Source: Pseudisothecium myosuroides
Lineage: Eukaryota > Streptophyta > Bryopsida > Hypnales > Lembophyllaceae
Reading direction: 5' to 3'
NCBI GenBank assembly: GCA_951799445.1
Contig: OX637295.1
Location: 26,288,001-26,352,000, forward strand
DNA: 64,000 nucleotides
Numbering within the stretch: position 1 is the stretch's first letter; the number at the start of each line of letters is the position of its first letter. Below the pieces are notes generated by a model that was given only the letters and a program-made list of their open reading frames with translations, was not told the origin of the DNA and did no database searches. A program made the translations under genes and the position numbers. Shown here piece by piece: positions 45,563 through 56,787 of the stretch.

Positions 45563-47254
45563 TCAAAAAAAGGAGTCAGATATCGTTGTCACCGTCGATA
45601 CAAACCACTGAAAGCAAAAATAAAGGAGAATGAAAGCAAGATTTAACAAACAAGAACAAAATTTATCAGTAGATATACTTGCACACACTTGAGGACTCAA
45701 TACAGTGAAAGTTGCAAAGATTGCATTGCACATAAGAAATTGAAGAATATACATTGTGGCTAAGTTGTGAAAAGCCATACAAAAAATATCATCAGATTCC
45801 ACAGAAGGCCAATCTTCTGAATCAACATAACCACGATGGCGTCTATTCCTTCGACCCTTCTCTAATCGTCGACGAGATCTTTCCATATTGTCCACTGGGC
45901 GTACTTTCTTCCTGTCTTTCTCATGCAACAATTTTTCTCTTTCTCCAATAGTGCAATTCGATGCGTTAAATTGTGAATGGCATCGCTCTGTTGCTGACCC
46001 CATTCCAACACTTTCCCAAGTACATCCTTCAGTTTCCGATTCTCCTCCAGCACCTGTAGCAACAATGAACGATCTGACAGAGCGTTCATGTTGTTTTGCT
46101 TGTCATCATGTTCGCAGTGCGGTTCCAGAGCCATGGACTGCGTAGACATTCTTGCTGGAATTATACGGCCATCCAAACCCGTAGTCTCTTTGTCCTCCAG
46201 AAGTGTTGTAAGGTTATCTCCATTCACGCCACTTTGGGACGTATCCACCTTTGCCTCCTGATTGCCTATTTAAGGTGGTAAACTTTGTGAAGATGCGGGC
46301 TCCATTTCACCTTCTTCCATGCAATGCGCAGGTGACATCGTCAATAGTTGCTCCTTGTTTTTTGAATCCATTGGATCCTCAGGGAGGATTTCAGAAGCAT
46401 TTGGCCCTCCCATTTCCACCATGGTCCCGCTTGCAAATAATCCATTCTCGTTACAATGAGGAGCAATTGAATCAATAATGCGGTCATCTGAGGCTAAAGG
46501 TGCATGAGGTACATGCTTCTCAGAAGTTAAATCCTCATTTGACTTGACGCCTAGACCGTCGGAGCCATTTTCACTCGCTTCTCTAGATGCAAAATCTTGC
46601 TCTGCACCCCTCGAAATAATTTTATCCTCAATTTCCCATTTCTTCCACAACTTCAGGAGCAGGAGCAGCAGAATTGTCAATAGTCTCGTGAGAGATAACA
46701 TCATTCGATTCTGCACATACAGAGGACATGGAATCAATCGTCTCCTGGAAACCTATCAGCTCCTTCGTCAGTGCCTTGCGTATGAGTCGGACTTCACGGT
46801 GCACACCTTGCAATGAATCCAACCGTAGCAACAACGCCATAACGCCCTCCGTCCATCTCAATCTTTCCTTTGAGTCACTACGAAGCTTCATCTTCTGCTC
46901 CGCCTCTTGCGACTTGAACTTCAAACTCTCGAGCTCCCCCCTCACCTTCTTAATCACTTTCAAGTGCTGCAAAGGCTGCGTCTTACGGACGACATACCCG
47001 CGGTAGAAAGCTTGAATCTCCGTGGCGGCAGCATCCTCACTCTTAGCCACGGGCTTCATATCAGGAGCACCTCCATCCGTAACAGGAACTGTCTTCACCT
47101 TCTTCACTGTCTTCTCGTTCAAAGGTTGCTCATTTGAGCGATCCTCTGGCACTTCATAATGATCAGCTCGCGGGCGACAATACCGAGGCCGGGGATATGC
47201 ATACGCAACGCTGTAGGGATCCCAAATATTGTCGAGAAAACGTCCTCCCAACAT
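45563..47254 (-). CDS. IQ-motif BAG-domain cochaperone, interrupted frame
   Basis: This is a plant BAG-family protein, whose members bind Hsp70 through the BAG domain and calmodulin through an IQ motif. From the ATG at 47254: a Pro/Tyr-rich start, the IQ motif at residues 79-90 (EIQAFYRGYVVR), and the BAG domain at about 93-175 with three charged helices. The C-terminal part is acidic and then coiled coil (LLQVLEENRKLKDVLGKVLE) with a basic tail, as in BAG6-type proteins. The direct reading is broken: a frame change near 46647, an in-frame TAA at 46270, and a frame change in an A run near 45950. An intron from GTATGT (46720) to AATCAG (46258) would bridge the first two in phase 0; the third remains. 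It may be an alternatively spliced gene with one sequence error, or a gene in decay. The 3' end is uncertain. Confidence 0.65.
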
Positions 47255-47689
47255 CACTCCAAAATACGAAAACAAAATCCTCCACAAAGCCTCAACAAGT
47301 GCGCAAATCTGGCTCAAACAACTAACACTGTCGCACAAACGCGGAGCTCACAGAATGCGTCTCGAAATTCAGAGAATTGCAGCACAGATTGCTGCAATTA
47401 CGGGGCGAAGCAAAGCATTTGTATAGAGACAGAAGAGCTTCTGTCGCTGGAGCTCTCCAGAACAGAGCAGCTGCTTCTCCAGAACTCTCCGAACTCTCCA
47501 GAACGTGCCACGAAATCTAGCCACTGGGTACTCTAGCCACTGGGTACATGTCCGTTATGACAGGTCTCCATGCCAACTCAGCATCTGTCTCTGCCACCTC
47601 ATCCTCTTTCCCTGCCACTTCAGCAAGTGCACAAGTCGTTTGAAGAAAAGGATTTACAACTGCTTGTCCTATAATGGAGCATTTAAGGG

Positions 47690-47985
47690 CCGGAACTGAA
47701 TTTTGAGGAGGTGAAATATCTTGAAATTTTTTTCAGTCAATTTTCCTTGAAAAACAGATTGAACTGACATCTAACCCAAGTCATTTCATATTTTTTCATG
47801 CTTTTTTGAATTAGTTACAAAAATTTGAAGTTGAAATGGCATAGGTCTCTAAAATGGTGCCCTAGCTAAAATATACACAGTTTGTACATTGATGGAGGCT
47901 ATGAAAAAATAACATGTACAAACAGTTTACATTTAAGTTAGGGCTCCATTTTAGAGCCCACTCCATTTAAGGACCTCCTACCTCA
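47690..47985 (-). mobile_element. AGGTAGGAGGC-family MITE, inverted copy
   Basis: Contains CTAACCCAAGTCATTTCATA and TTTTCCTTGAAAAACAG, complements of segments in the next element, in mirrored order. It ends ACCTCCTACCT near 47983. With the next element it forms a head-to-head palindrome. Confidence 0.5.
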
Positions 47986-48000
47986 CCATGCGACATTTAA

Positions 48001-48312
48001 GGTAGGAGGCTGTAAAACAGAGCGGGCATTAAAAGCGAACATGACTCAGAGGTACATTTTGCTTTCTTCAATGTACCAACTATGCACATTTCAAGAGGTG
48101 GTTGCTTTTGATGACCACAAATGACCACTTTTTTCCAACTTCAAAAATTCATAATTAAATCCACAAAGGTCCAAAAAATATGAAACAACTTGGGTTAGAT
48201 GCCAATTCCACTTGTCTTTTAAGGAAAATTTACTGAAAAATATTTCAAGATGTTTTACCTCCCCAAAATTCTGTTTCAGTGCTTAGATGGTCGCTTTATG
48301 AACCTCCTACCT
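48001..48312 (+). mobile_element. TA-flanked MITE, AGGTAGGAGGC family, copy 2
   Basis: Starts AGGTAGGAGGCTGTAAAACA and ends AACCTCCTACCT, flanked by TA at 47999-48000 and 48313-48314. Its inside closely matches 59064-59360 (AACAACTTGGGTTAGATG, CAGAGGTACATTTTGCTT). Non-coding. Confidence 0.8.
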
Positions 48313-48496
48313 TACACATTCGGAGAGAATTGTTTTTGGTGCTTCAATATGGTCTTGAAGATCCTCAATAATTTTCAGTGGATTTATAGCATGCAGTGCG
48401 GGATCATTTGGTGCAGAAATAGTAGATTTGAGTGGTTTTTGATGAAAAAAGGCCTTCAGTTGGGACTTTAGGAATTAACCTCAAAAGGGTTTGATT

Positions 48497-49819
48497 TTAA
48501 CCCCTAAAGGACCAAGCTACATTTTTTTGGCAACATAGCAATTTTGGACAGCTCACTATGAATGGAGTTTTTATTTTTTTTCTTTGAAAATTTTACATAA
48601 CATGTGCCCGAGGAGTAGCTTTAAGGCCCAACAACTTTCATAACTTTTGACTTCATGGTTAAAAAGTTATTGCATGATATGTGATTTTCATTGCTCGGCG
48701 GGCAGCCCAGGTAGCTCAAAAAACTTCTTCAAAAATCACTTTTAAAAAAAATAAAAATTTGAAATTGGTTCTTTAGGTTTATATCTACGCAAGAAGCTTT
48801 GAATCATTCCATTTGGATTAACGAGTCAAAAGTTATGAGGAGTTTTAGTTTGCGGGTAGGTATGGAGTCTTTGAAAGCCATACCTACCCGCAAACTAAAA
48901 CTCCTCATAACTTTTGACTCATCAATCCAAATGGAATGATTCAAAGCTACCCGCGTAGATATAAACCTAAAGAACCAATTTCAAATTTTTATTTTTTTTA
49001 AAAGTGATTTTTGAAGAAGTTTTTTGAGCTGCCCAGGCTGCCCGCCGAGCAATGAAAATCACATACTCCCTTTGTCCCACTAAAAACCTCCAAATCAAGC
49101 AAAATTTTTGTCCCACTGAAAAGCTCCTTTATGTGTTTTTGATTGTTTAGTGAGTGTTTGTTACATTGAACAACCTTGTGGGGGCAAGTGAGACAATCAA
49201 AAAGCATTCCCGTGGCCTTGCAAGCTTGGCCTTGGCGATATGAGACACCTTGTACTAATTTCTTTGTCAAATAGTAGCGTTGACAGCCTATTTAGTGACT
49301 ACTTTGGTGCTATTAAAATTTGATCATAAAGTGGGATAGTTTTTTTATTTTTGGATATTTAGGTTGGAGAACATGTCATTACAATCCCATTGCAGCCACC
49401 ACTCTTTAAATCATCTAAAATGACAGAGCTGGCAGCAAGTATAAAATATGTTCAAATATCACACTTTTGACATGAATTTTGGGTGCCTAAATGATAGTGT
49501 CTAAGCTTGAGATTTTGCATAGATCTAAGGGATGGGTTATTTATTCTTGAATGAATGTATTTTTGGCACTTTGATTGAAAATATAGTTAATTTCTTAACG
49601 GGAAGAGTTTTGGAGGTTTTTAGTGGGACAGAGGGAGTATCATGCAATAACTTTTTAACCATGAAGTCAAAAGTTATGAAAATTGTTGGACCTTAAAGCT
49701 ACTCCTTGGGCACATGTTGTGTAAAATTTTCAAAGAAAAGAAATAAAAACTCCATTCGTATTGAGCTGCCCAAAATTGCTATGTTGCCAAAAAACGCAAC
49801 TTGGTTCTTTAGGGGTTAA
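48497..49819. mobile_element. TTAA-flanked foldback element with nested MITE
   Basis: Edges TTAACCCCTAAAGGACCAAG and GGTTCTTTAGGGGTTAA. The whole interior is a palindrome: the left arm 48501-48865 mirrors 48878-49815 (minus the nested MITE) around a 12-base loop at 48866-48877. Its ends match the 900-bp family, but the inside differs. Transcription would give a very long hairpin RNA. Confidence 0.85.
49066..49637. mobile_element. Stowaway-like MITE nested in the foldback arm
   Basis: Ends CTCCCTTTGTCCCACTAAAA and TTTTAGTGGGACAGAGGGAG, inverted repeats over about 29 bases with one mismatch, flanked by TA. The CTCCCTC-G/TGTCCCA-type end is the typical plant Stowaway end. The opposite arm of the foldback preserves the unfilled site. 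Confidence 0.9.
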
Positions 49820-50169
49820 GTCTCATTGCCCATTACTCTATTTGATACTATTTTGCAATAACTAGATATGAATGTAAATTGTGTGTCTAGAGAAAATTCA
49901 TATCAAATATAGAATTTTCACCATAGATCCATCCATACCTTAGGTTAGTCTATTTGTTTTTGTATATTTGTTTTGTTTGTAACACTGAGAACTCTTGGAC
50001 CGTGCGTCTTCCAATCGCGTTCTTGGTACCGTCATAAAGCTGTTTGCGAGGAAGGATGCACGGGCTTTGTTTTGTGGTGTTCTGACTCACAAAAGAGAAG
50101 ATATTGGATTTGAAAGGTTTTTTTTATGAAGTATTACGAATTAAAAAATGATTAAAAAATTGCTTTTTC

Positions 50170-50290
50170 TTAAAGTAGTTACCAAAAATTTCCAATTATT
50201 TGACCAATAGGTGCATTTTTTTTCTACAATTAATAGTGAAGTCATTCACTGGACCGCTTTAATCCGTAGTGTCCTTGCAAGGGATAGGTG
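50170..50290. repeat. Partial copy of the TTAA element at 32898
   Basis: Contains TGACCAATAGGTGCATTTTT, AATAGTGAAGTCATTCACTG and GGACCGCTTT, matching 33525-33600 in order. The terminal TTAA is lost. Confidence 0.6.
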
Positions 50291-50507
50291 TGAATTGGCC
50301 CCCTCACTCGGCCCCTTCAAGTCATTCCAAGAGTGCAAGTAAAAAAAAAGCCCCCTATTTTGAACTTGATTGATTTACCTTGTACACCTCCCATAGCTAA
50401 TTTGGAGCCTATATGAATTCAAAATTTGCAAATTTTACCATGCATGAAATATAAAAAAATTTCAGCATTTCCCGAGGAGCCAAGCAAGGGGGTCAGTTCA
50501 CCCCTTA
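50288..50507. repeat. Uninterrupted copy of the 26383-27447 repeat
   Basis: Carries CTTGATTGATTTACC where the other copy has a TTAA element. The ends GGTGTGAATTGGCCCCC and GGGGGTCAGTTCACCCC form an imperfect inverted repeat, so it is probably a MITE. Confidence 0.6.
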
Positions 50508-50639
50508 CAAGGCTAGTTTCTATTACAGTACCAAAGTTACCCTGTTACTCTCAAATTAGAAAATCAACAAACCATGGTCCATGGACTGCCAAAGGGACGG
50601 TTATAGGTGTTCTCTCTGTGGGAGTGGGTCAGTGGGGTA

Positions 50640-50855
50640 CTTCGTCGGTCGGTCGGTCGGTCGGTCTAACATTCGTCGCTGTATTCGTGTGTTCATTTGC
50701 TTCCCCGCCTGCTGTCCTTGTGTTTGTGTTCGGTCGATCGGTTACCAGGATTGACTAAGTTACTGCTGCTCCCTTCTTTTGCTGCGAGTGAGCGTGGTTT
50801 CCATTGTGCGTGTGAGAGTCGGGACCAATTTGGGTGAGTGGGTTTCGGGGCCGAG
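50640..50855 (+). promoter_or_regulatory. Pin1 leader with GGTC tetranucleotide repeat
   Basis: GC-richer leader just upstream of the Pin1 start, with about five GGTC units at 50645-50667. No upstream ATG in a good setting was noticed close to the start. The role of the repeat is unknown. Confidence 0.45.
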
Positions 50856-51871
50856 ATGAGTTCCTCGGAGAAGGTGCGGGCCTCGCACTTGTTGGTGAAG
50901 CATCAGGGCTCGCGCCGTCCGGCGTCATGGAAGGATCCGGAAGGAAAGATCATCCGCAAGACCAGCCGCGACGAAGCGGTGGCTAAGCTGCAGCAGTTCA
51001 AGGGCGATATCGAGAGCGGCAAAGCCACTCTGCCCGACTTGGCGGCGTCCAATTCCGATTGCAGCTCAGCCAAGCGAGGCGGGGATTTGGGTACGTATGT
51101 GCTTTCACTCGGTTTGCAATCTCCGCGTTCTCAAATTCCACGGTGAACGTGGAGGAGAGGAGAGGGCTGGTAATTCCCTAGGGTCCCGTGCCATCGGTTA
51201 GGGTTTGATTGTCGAGGGTTAATATGTGCTGGATGATGGCAGAGGCGAAGTAGAGCTTGGAAAGTCGTTGAGCGGTGTGCTCTTGGTAGGGTTCGGTTGT
51301 AGGTATTAAGTGCTGGGCGCTCAATTGCAATTGCAATTGAGTCTGATTCTTGGCCTGGTTCTGTAATCTGGGGAGGGTTAGGGAGGGCTCGTAGGTTACG
51401 CTAACCCTGAGACGGATCGTGCTTCTGGGTCGTAATTTCTACTTATTAGTTGGGACTTGTTATCTCTATTTCACTGCAACTGCTCCGGACTTCTTCTCCT
51501 TGTGTCCCTTCCAACTTTGATTTCGAGATTGAACCTTCTGCTTCTGACGAGAAGACCATCTCTGGATTGTGCATGTTGGTCAGTAGAGGTGTGCTTACGT
51601 TTGCTTACAATCTTCAATTTCCCTTACCCGTCTTCTTTGCAACATCGCTTACTCTGATAGCCAGGCAGAGTCATAGGTCTCCTCATAACCCTAGGTGCTC
51701 TTTGGAAGTGAGCTAACTTGCACTACCATGTGGTGGGCATGAGCAGGATGGTTCGGGCGTGGGCAGATGCAGGAACCATTTGAGAAAGCCACTTTTGGTC
51801 TCAAGGTGGGCGAGCTCAGTGACATTATTGACACCGACAGCGGTTCTCACATTATTCTTCGAACCGGTTGA
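50856..51871 (+). CDS. PIN1: Pin1-type peptidyl-prolyl isomerase, two exons
   Basis: A parvulin-type isomerase that turns phospho-Ser/Thr-Pro bonds, mainly in nucleus and cytosol. Exon 1 is 50856-51090 and exon 2 is 51747-51871, with a GTACGT...GAGCAG intron in phase 1; the product is 119 residues, the length of plant Pin1 proteins that lack the WW domain. Key features are ASHLLVKH (active-site His), GSRRPASW (phosphate-binding basic residues, including the plant four-residue insertion around SWKDPEG), [13 protein letters not shown] (active-site Cys), [17 protein letters not shown] (hydrophobic proline pocket) and [10 protein letters not shown] at the end. All catalytic residues are present. 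An in-frame GTG 18 bases upstream is not needed; the ATG at 50856 fits the family start. Intact and probably functional. Confidence 0.93.
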
Positions 51872-54000
51872 CACGTGATCAACTCGGAGAGGGTTGTTGC
51901 CGTGGTTGGGTTGTCGAAGGAGGTTGATTTTTCTGATTGTTTTAAGTCACGGCAACAACAATCAGGTGAAGTGATCTTTATGTGGAAGAGCGAAGGGAAC
52001 CTTTTTGTGATGAATTGAAAAGCTCAGTATCCGTAGAATTTGCAGTGGACTTATATCATATCACAAACCATGGGTACGAAATTTGTCTGATGCCGCTTTC
52101 TGAATGAAGTTTCCTCATCTGCATGTTCAGTGATTCTCCTTGCACATCCGTCCAATCGTCCTCTTTAAAGTGGAGAAAACGGATTGGGAATCCTTCTAAA
52201 TGACTTCAAGGAGGTTCAAAGTTGGAGTCTACCTTAGGATTGGCACGGTTGCCACTAGTGTAGGTTTAAAAACGGTTCCACTGTGTTGCTAGAGACAACT
52301 CTACAAAAACCAGGTAGATTGATTTTCATCTTCCGACCTCCATATCACTTGTTGAGTACGTCCGATGCTTGTCTTGATTGTAAATTCGAGTTTGTAGAGG
52401 TGACTAAGATGGTGTCATTGTATCAAACGGCAACGACTCCTGGACCAACCAAATACAAAACATGAGATACATTAGCTCAAATCATGCTCATTCGTTCGTC
52501 AGTGGCTAAATATATGCTTCTACATCAAGATTTCAGGGGAGGATCTCAATTATATTACGTAAGACATGCTAATATGCATATTAGAAATGATACCTGCACG
52601 CTATGGATTCATTTGCAAAAACAGGAGTCTGAAACGACATGAACATATAGGCTATTTAAAGATTTATCTTGATAAAAATGGAGTTCGAGCGGTAAAGCTG
52701 GCTTGTTGCTTGCTTCCGTTACTAAGGAGTAGTGGAGTCTTGGAGGCATCTGTCACTGGAACTTGCCTGTGCCTTTGACTCACTGGGGCGGTCTTACACA
52801 TGCATCCCTATGCACCAAGGAGCCATTTGTGGCCTAGACTCTTGTTGTCTCAAATTTTGTTGTGATCTTTTGAAACTTTTTATGGAGATGCAAAATTTCA
52901 AGTACATTGCTTGCATGTAATATTCACGCAAATCAGACTTACAGTTTAGAAGTTAGAGCATTATTTTTCTTTTGCAAAATGAAACTTGAAGGGTAGGATA
53001 AGTATAGGAACATTCCTTGACTTCTAATGGAGGTAGCAAGAGGGAAATCAAGAGGGTAGTGGATGAGGATATTTGAAAGAATGTGAGGCCTTGACACAAT
53101 ATTCATATAGAAACTTTGATTCATGATTGCAAGGATAAATTTTCTTCAAATTCAATATATAATGAACCATTGAAAAGATCTTCAAATTTCTCTTCTATTG
53201 CTGTAAAATACACCTCCTAATTCAAAAAGTTGAGAACAAAAATAGCCTCCAAAGTTTGCTACTAAGTATATTATCAATGAGAGCTTTGATTGTCAATTGC
53301 AAGAGCAATTTTTTTCAAATCAAGCATGCAATATACTAATGGAAAGGCCTTCATTGAATGTCACTTCTAATGATATTAGATACGCTCCTTAGTTCAAAAA
53401 CATTGAGAATATACAAAGCTTGCAAAGTCTCTTATAACAATTTGAAACATTCCCTAAGAGGGGATTTCTTGGCCAGATTCAAGGGAACATGTTGGAAACA
53501 AAAGGGAAACCAAGTGGGACCTTTTATTCAATGATGACCAATGTCTTAGGGACACTTCAGACTATGTTCTAAGTCCCATTGAATTCTTGAAATTTGACTC
53601 ATGGAGAATTGAAAATTGGGACTTACGGCTTCATACTACCTCCAAAATCCAAGTTCCACACAACTCCAAAACATCTATATGACAACACTTTTTGGGCTTT
53701 TTGGCACCGAGGAAGTTGGACTTAGAGGACAAATTTAATCTAGCTAAAATGAAAACCCAACAGAGCCTTCAAGTCCCAACAATTTTTTGACAAAAATATT
53801 GAAGATCAAAAAAGATGGAAGCCATCAAATCAAAATGGCCATTTTGTTTGTTGAACACAAGAGCCAGCCAAAACCCTAAACCTTGAGTGGGTGGGTGTTT
53901 TTCTCCTATTATTGTTGTTGCACTCAATTTTTTTCCTTGAATTTTTAAGGCTTACTTTTTTGAGATTTGTAGGTTTGTCCCTCTTGCTTGTAGAGAATGG
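51872..54000. other. Pin1 3' region and AT-rich intergenic DNA
   Basis: The part to about 52900 has moderate GC and may contain the Pin1 3' untranslated region. Its open frames lack known motifs. After that it is AT rich with no gene seen. Confidence 0.4.
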
Positions 54001-54734
54001 AGGGATTTTTACAAAAACCTTATTGTTGCAATCAACTAGATTATGAAATTGGACAAGAGAATTTTTTGGACCTACTTTGTATAGTGCATTTTGTTCCTTC
54101 TTTATTCTTGGAAGTGATATCCAACATGAGCAAGAAGAGACTAGTACACAAGTCAAGTCAAGGAAGTTTCAATTGTGTCATCTCCTAAAAAAACACACCT
54201 CCAACGACAAAGGCAATCAAAGTTGATTAAAAAAATTGAAGGACACCTGAACAATGTTGATCTAGAGGTTAAAGATGCATTACCCCTTAAAAGACGGACT
54301 AGTGACCATGGAAATCATCCCTTCAGTTACTGTGTGAATCATTCACCTAAAAAATTGCAAAAGCACTCATTAGAAGCCAAACTACTACCGTACCGGATAG
54401 CAGGTTCGGCTTAAAGGTAAAATAAAAAAATTCCAATTTTTTTGCTAATTTTGGGACCAAGTAGCCGAATTTACAAATAAATGTAAAGAAGGTTTGCTCA
54501 AAATCCAAAAAATTCATTGAGCCAAATTCCAATCTACCATTTGACAATGTACCTTGAAAACTTTTATTTTACAAGATCTTAAAGGGATTATTTCATAGAC
54601 ATTTTGGGAGAATGGAGGGTGGAGAGGTTACTTTTATAATGAAATCCATTGTCCGTCATAAATCCTCAAAGGATATGGGACAATTTCAAGATTGAGAGCT
54701 TGACCACTTATTGTCAAAATGCAGAGATTGTGTT

Positions 54735-55085
54735 GAATGCTAAACTTCATACCTCATTTTGGTATAGTAGAATAACTTTTTACAAAAAACTTTGAACTAA
54801 GAAAAGTTGGAAGATTAAGTTAAATTTAATCTCCAAAAATTCTTTTAAGATTTTAAGCCTCCAATCAAAAGTTAAGGACAAAATTTAGAGAGGATGTTTG
54901 ATACATGTTCTTTCCATTCCTTCTTTGAATTTTGACTATAACTTTTGATTGGAGGCTTAAAATCTTAAACGGATTTTTGGAGATTAAAGGTACCTTGATT
55001 TCCCAACTTTTATTAGTTCAAAGTTTTTTGTAAGAAATTATTCTACTATGTCTAAATGAGGTCTGAAATTTTACTTTAAATAAAA
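54735..55085. repeat. Inverted repeat, arms about 150 bp, short loop
   Basis: The left arm (TTTTTACAAAAAACTTTGAA ... CCTCCAATCAAAAGTTA) is mirrored by the right arm (AACTTTTGATTGGAGG ... CAAAGTTTTTTGTAAGAAA) around a loop of about 35 bases near 54900-54935. Probably a foldback MITE; terminal motifs were not identified. Confidence 0.75.
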
Positions 55086-55619
55086 TTCCTGCTTTTGACT
55101 TAACTATGAGCGGTTGAGCTCCTTCTAAACTCAATATACATATCCCATATAGGTTGCTTTACCTCCTACTACTTCACTTGTATAAACATCTTGTCTTCTC
55201 AACTTGCTACACTCACAATAGCAAATGGCATTTGAATCTTTTGAAAGATGGAAACCGGTTATTAATTATTTTTTGAAATTTAAAGCCAAATTTTCAAAAA
55301 ATAATATTCTAAAGTGCCGAATATTATTTTGGAGTGTTTAAAGGTTAAAAACAAATTGGTGGCATTGCAATGTGGGAATTTTAATCATTCTTTGAGTATA
55401 AATGCAACCTGCATTTGTCTAAAATGGAAAAAAAAAAGGTGAATTTTAACCAAAATTTTTGTGAATTTTTGCAAAACATTAAGTTTTGGAGTTGGGGCAA
55501 TTGGATCCTCAATACTCTTTTGCCTTATCCGCTGGCCTCTCAAAGCCCTAATGCCTGGCAGGGGATGCTGCAACAAGTCCCCAGTCCTGGAAGGATTGCA
55601 TGCGGTTCCCGGAGAAACT

Positions 55620-55865
55620 TCATCCATGTTGAGCATGCAAAAATTCTCCAGGACGGAATGGAGCTACGTTACTCGGAAGGATGAGAGCATTGCTGCGTCG
55701 GTGGGAATAGGAAAACGAAGTGCCAACTCTCCATTCGAGCCACAGGAACAGCGATTTTTTACTCTCGTAGAAGCCCATCGAAGTGGAACCAAGGGCACCT
55801 ATAGAATGCACAGCAAGAAGCAACAAGCTTGAGACACCAAGGACTTCCAAAAAAGCGAACTCCAT
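55620..55865 (-). CDS. Possible small secreted protein, 81 codons
   Basis: The ATG at 55865 opens a frame with MEFAFLEVLGVSSLLLLAV as a signal-peptide-like start, a likely cleavage after SIGALGS, then a basic Ser/Arg-rich part (KSLFLWLEWRVG, SYSHRRSN). GC is higher than in the surroundings. The overlapping next frame continues in a sensible way (MLNMDEVSPGTACNPS) to about 55385, so another frame shift or a splice may extend it. No family is recognised. It could instead be part of the Lhca2 3' untranslated region. Confidence 0.25.
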   Translation of the reverse strand: MEFAFLEVLGVSSLLLLAVHSIGALGSTSMGFYESKKSLFLWLEWRVGTSFSYSHRRSNALILPSNVAPFRPGEFLHAQHG

Positions 55866-56787
55866 TGGTGACAGAAAAAACAGCCTTGCATTGTTTTCAC
55901 GTTTACTGGGCTCACGATGTCCAAAATCCCGACGGCATATATCCAGGCGCACTTGCATAGCTTCTATGTGACATAATTGCAGAAGGTCGGATAGAAAGCT
56001 AGTTCAAGCATCCTGACAGCAAACATGAAATAAGCTTTCATGAATCACATGCGGAAGGCCTAAATAATCTCAATGCTTCCAAATGAATCGCAGAGCACAA
56101 CTGCTACAACGACCTGTCCTAGAACGGGACCTAAAGCGTCCAGAATCCACGGGAGTTTTCGTTCGCAAATACAAGGTCGACCTTTCCTTCCTAAGCACAG
56201 AGGACCACTCCCCGCTCTCGAGGACAGTGGAAAACGTAACGCGATGCTTTGGTCACATCCTACAACTGCACAGAGCGAAAATGAAGCAGCGCATAATCAC
56301 GAATTGCTGAGAAAAAACATTCACCACGTCACATGGAAACGAGCAGTCCCGCACAGGATGGTCCACAAGAAGTACGAAGTACGAAGAAAAAAACCGCCCC
56401 AAAGACAAAGACGAAACGGAAAATGGAAGATCCAAAACTGCATAAATTAAGGAAAGTGGGTAGTGTACAAGTCCTTTCGAATCAGTCCCAGCGGAGAACA
56501 ACGTGCACGGAGTTTGCGACTGTGAATTCGTGAGAAAGATATGCACATTGTACTGATTCCAGAAAAAGACTGAGACTGCGGCTTAGGCTAGGCTAGCTAC
56601 GGTCAAGAGCAGTTGTGGTCGTAAGTCACCACACTCTCCCCTTGATGTTGTCAACAGATACGGCGAAATTACTTTCCGAACAGCTGCAACACAACACGAC
56701 ACATTCCCACACACGTATCATCAGTCCACATTCCAAGCTGCCACCGCACACTCACATACGCAGTCATCTAATGAATTCCACCATGGC

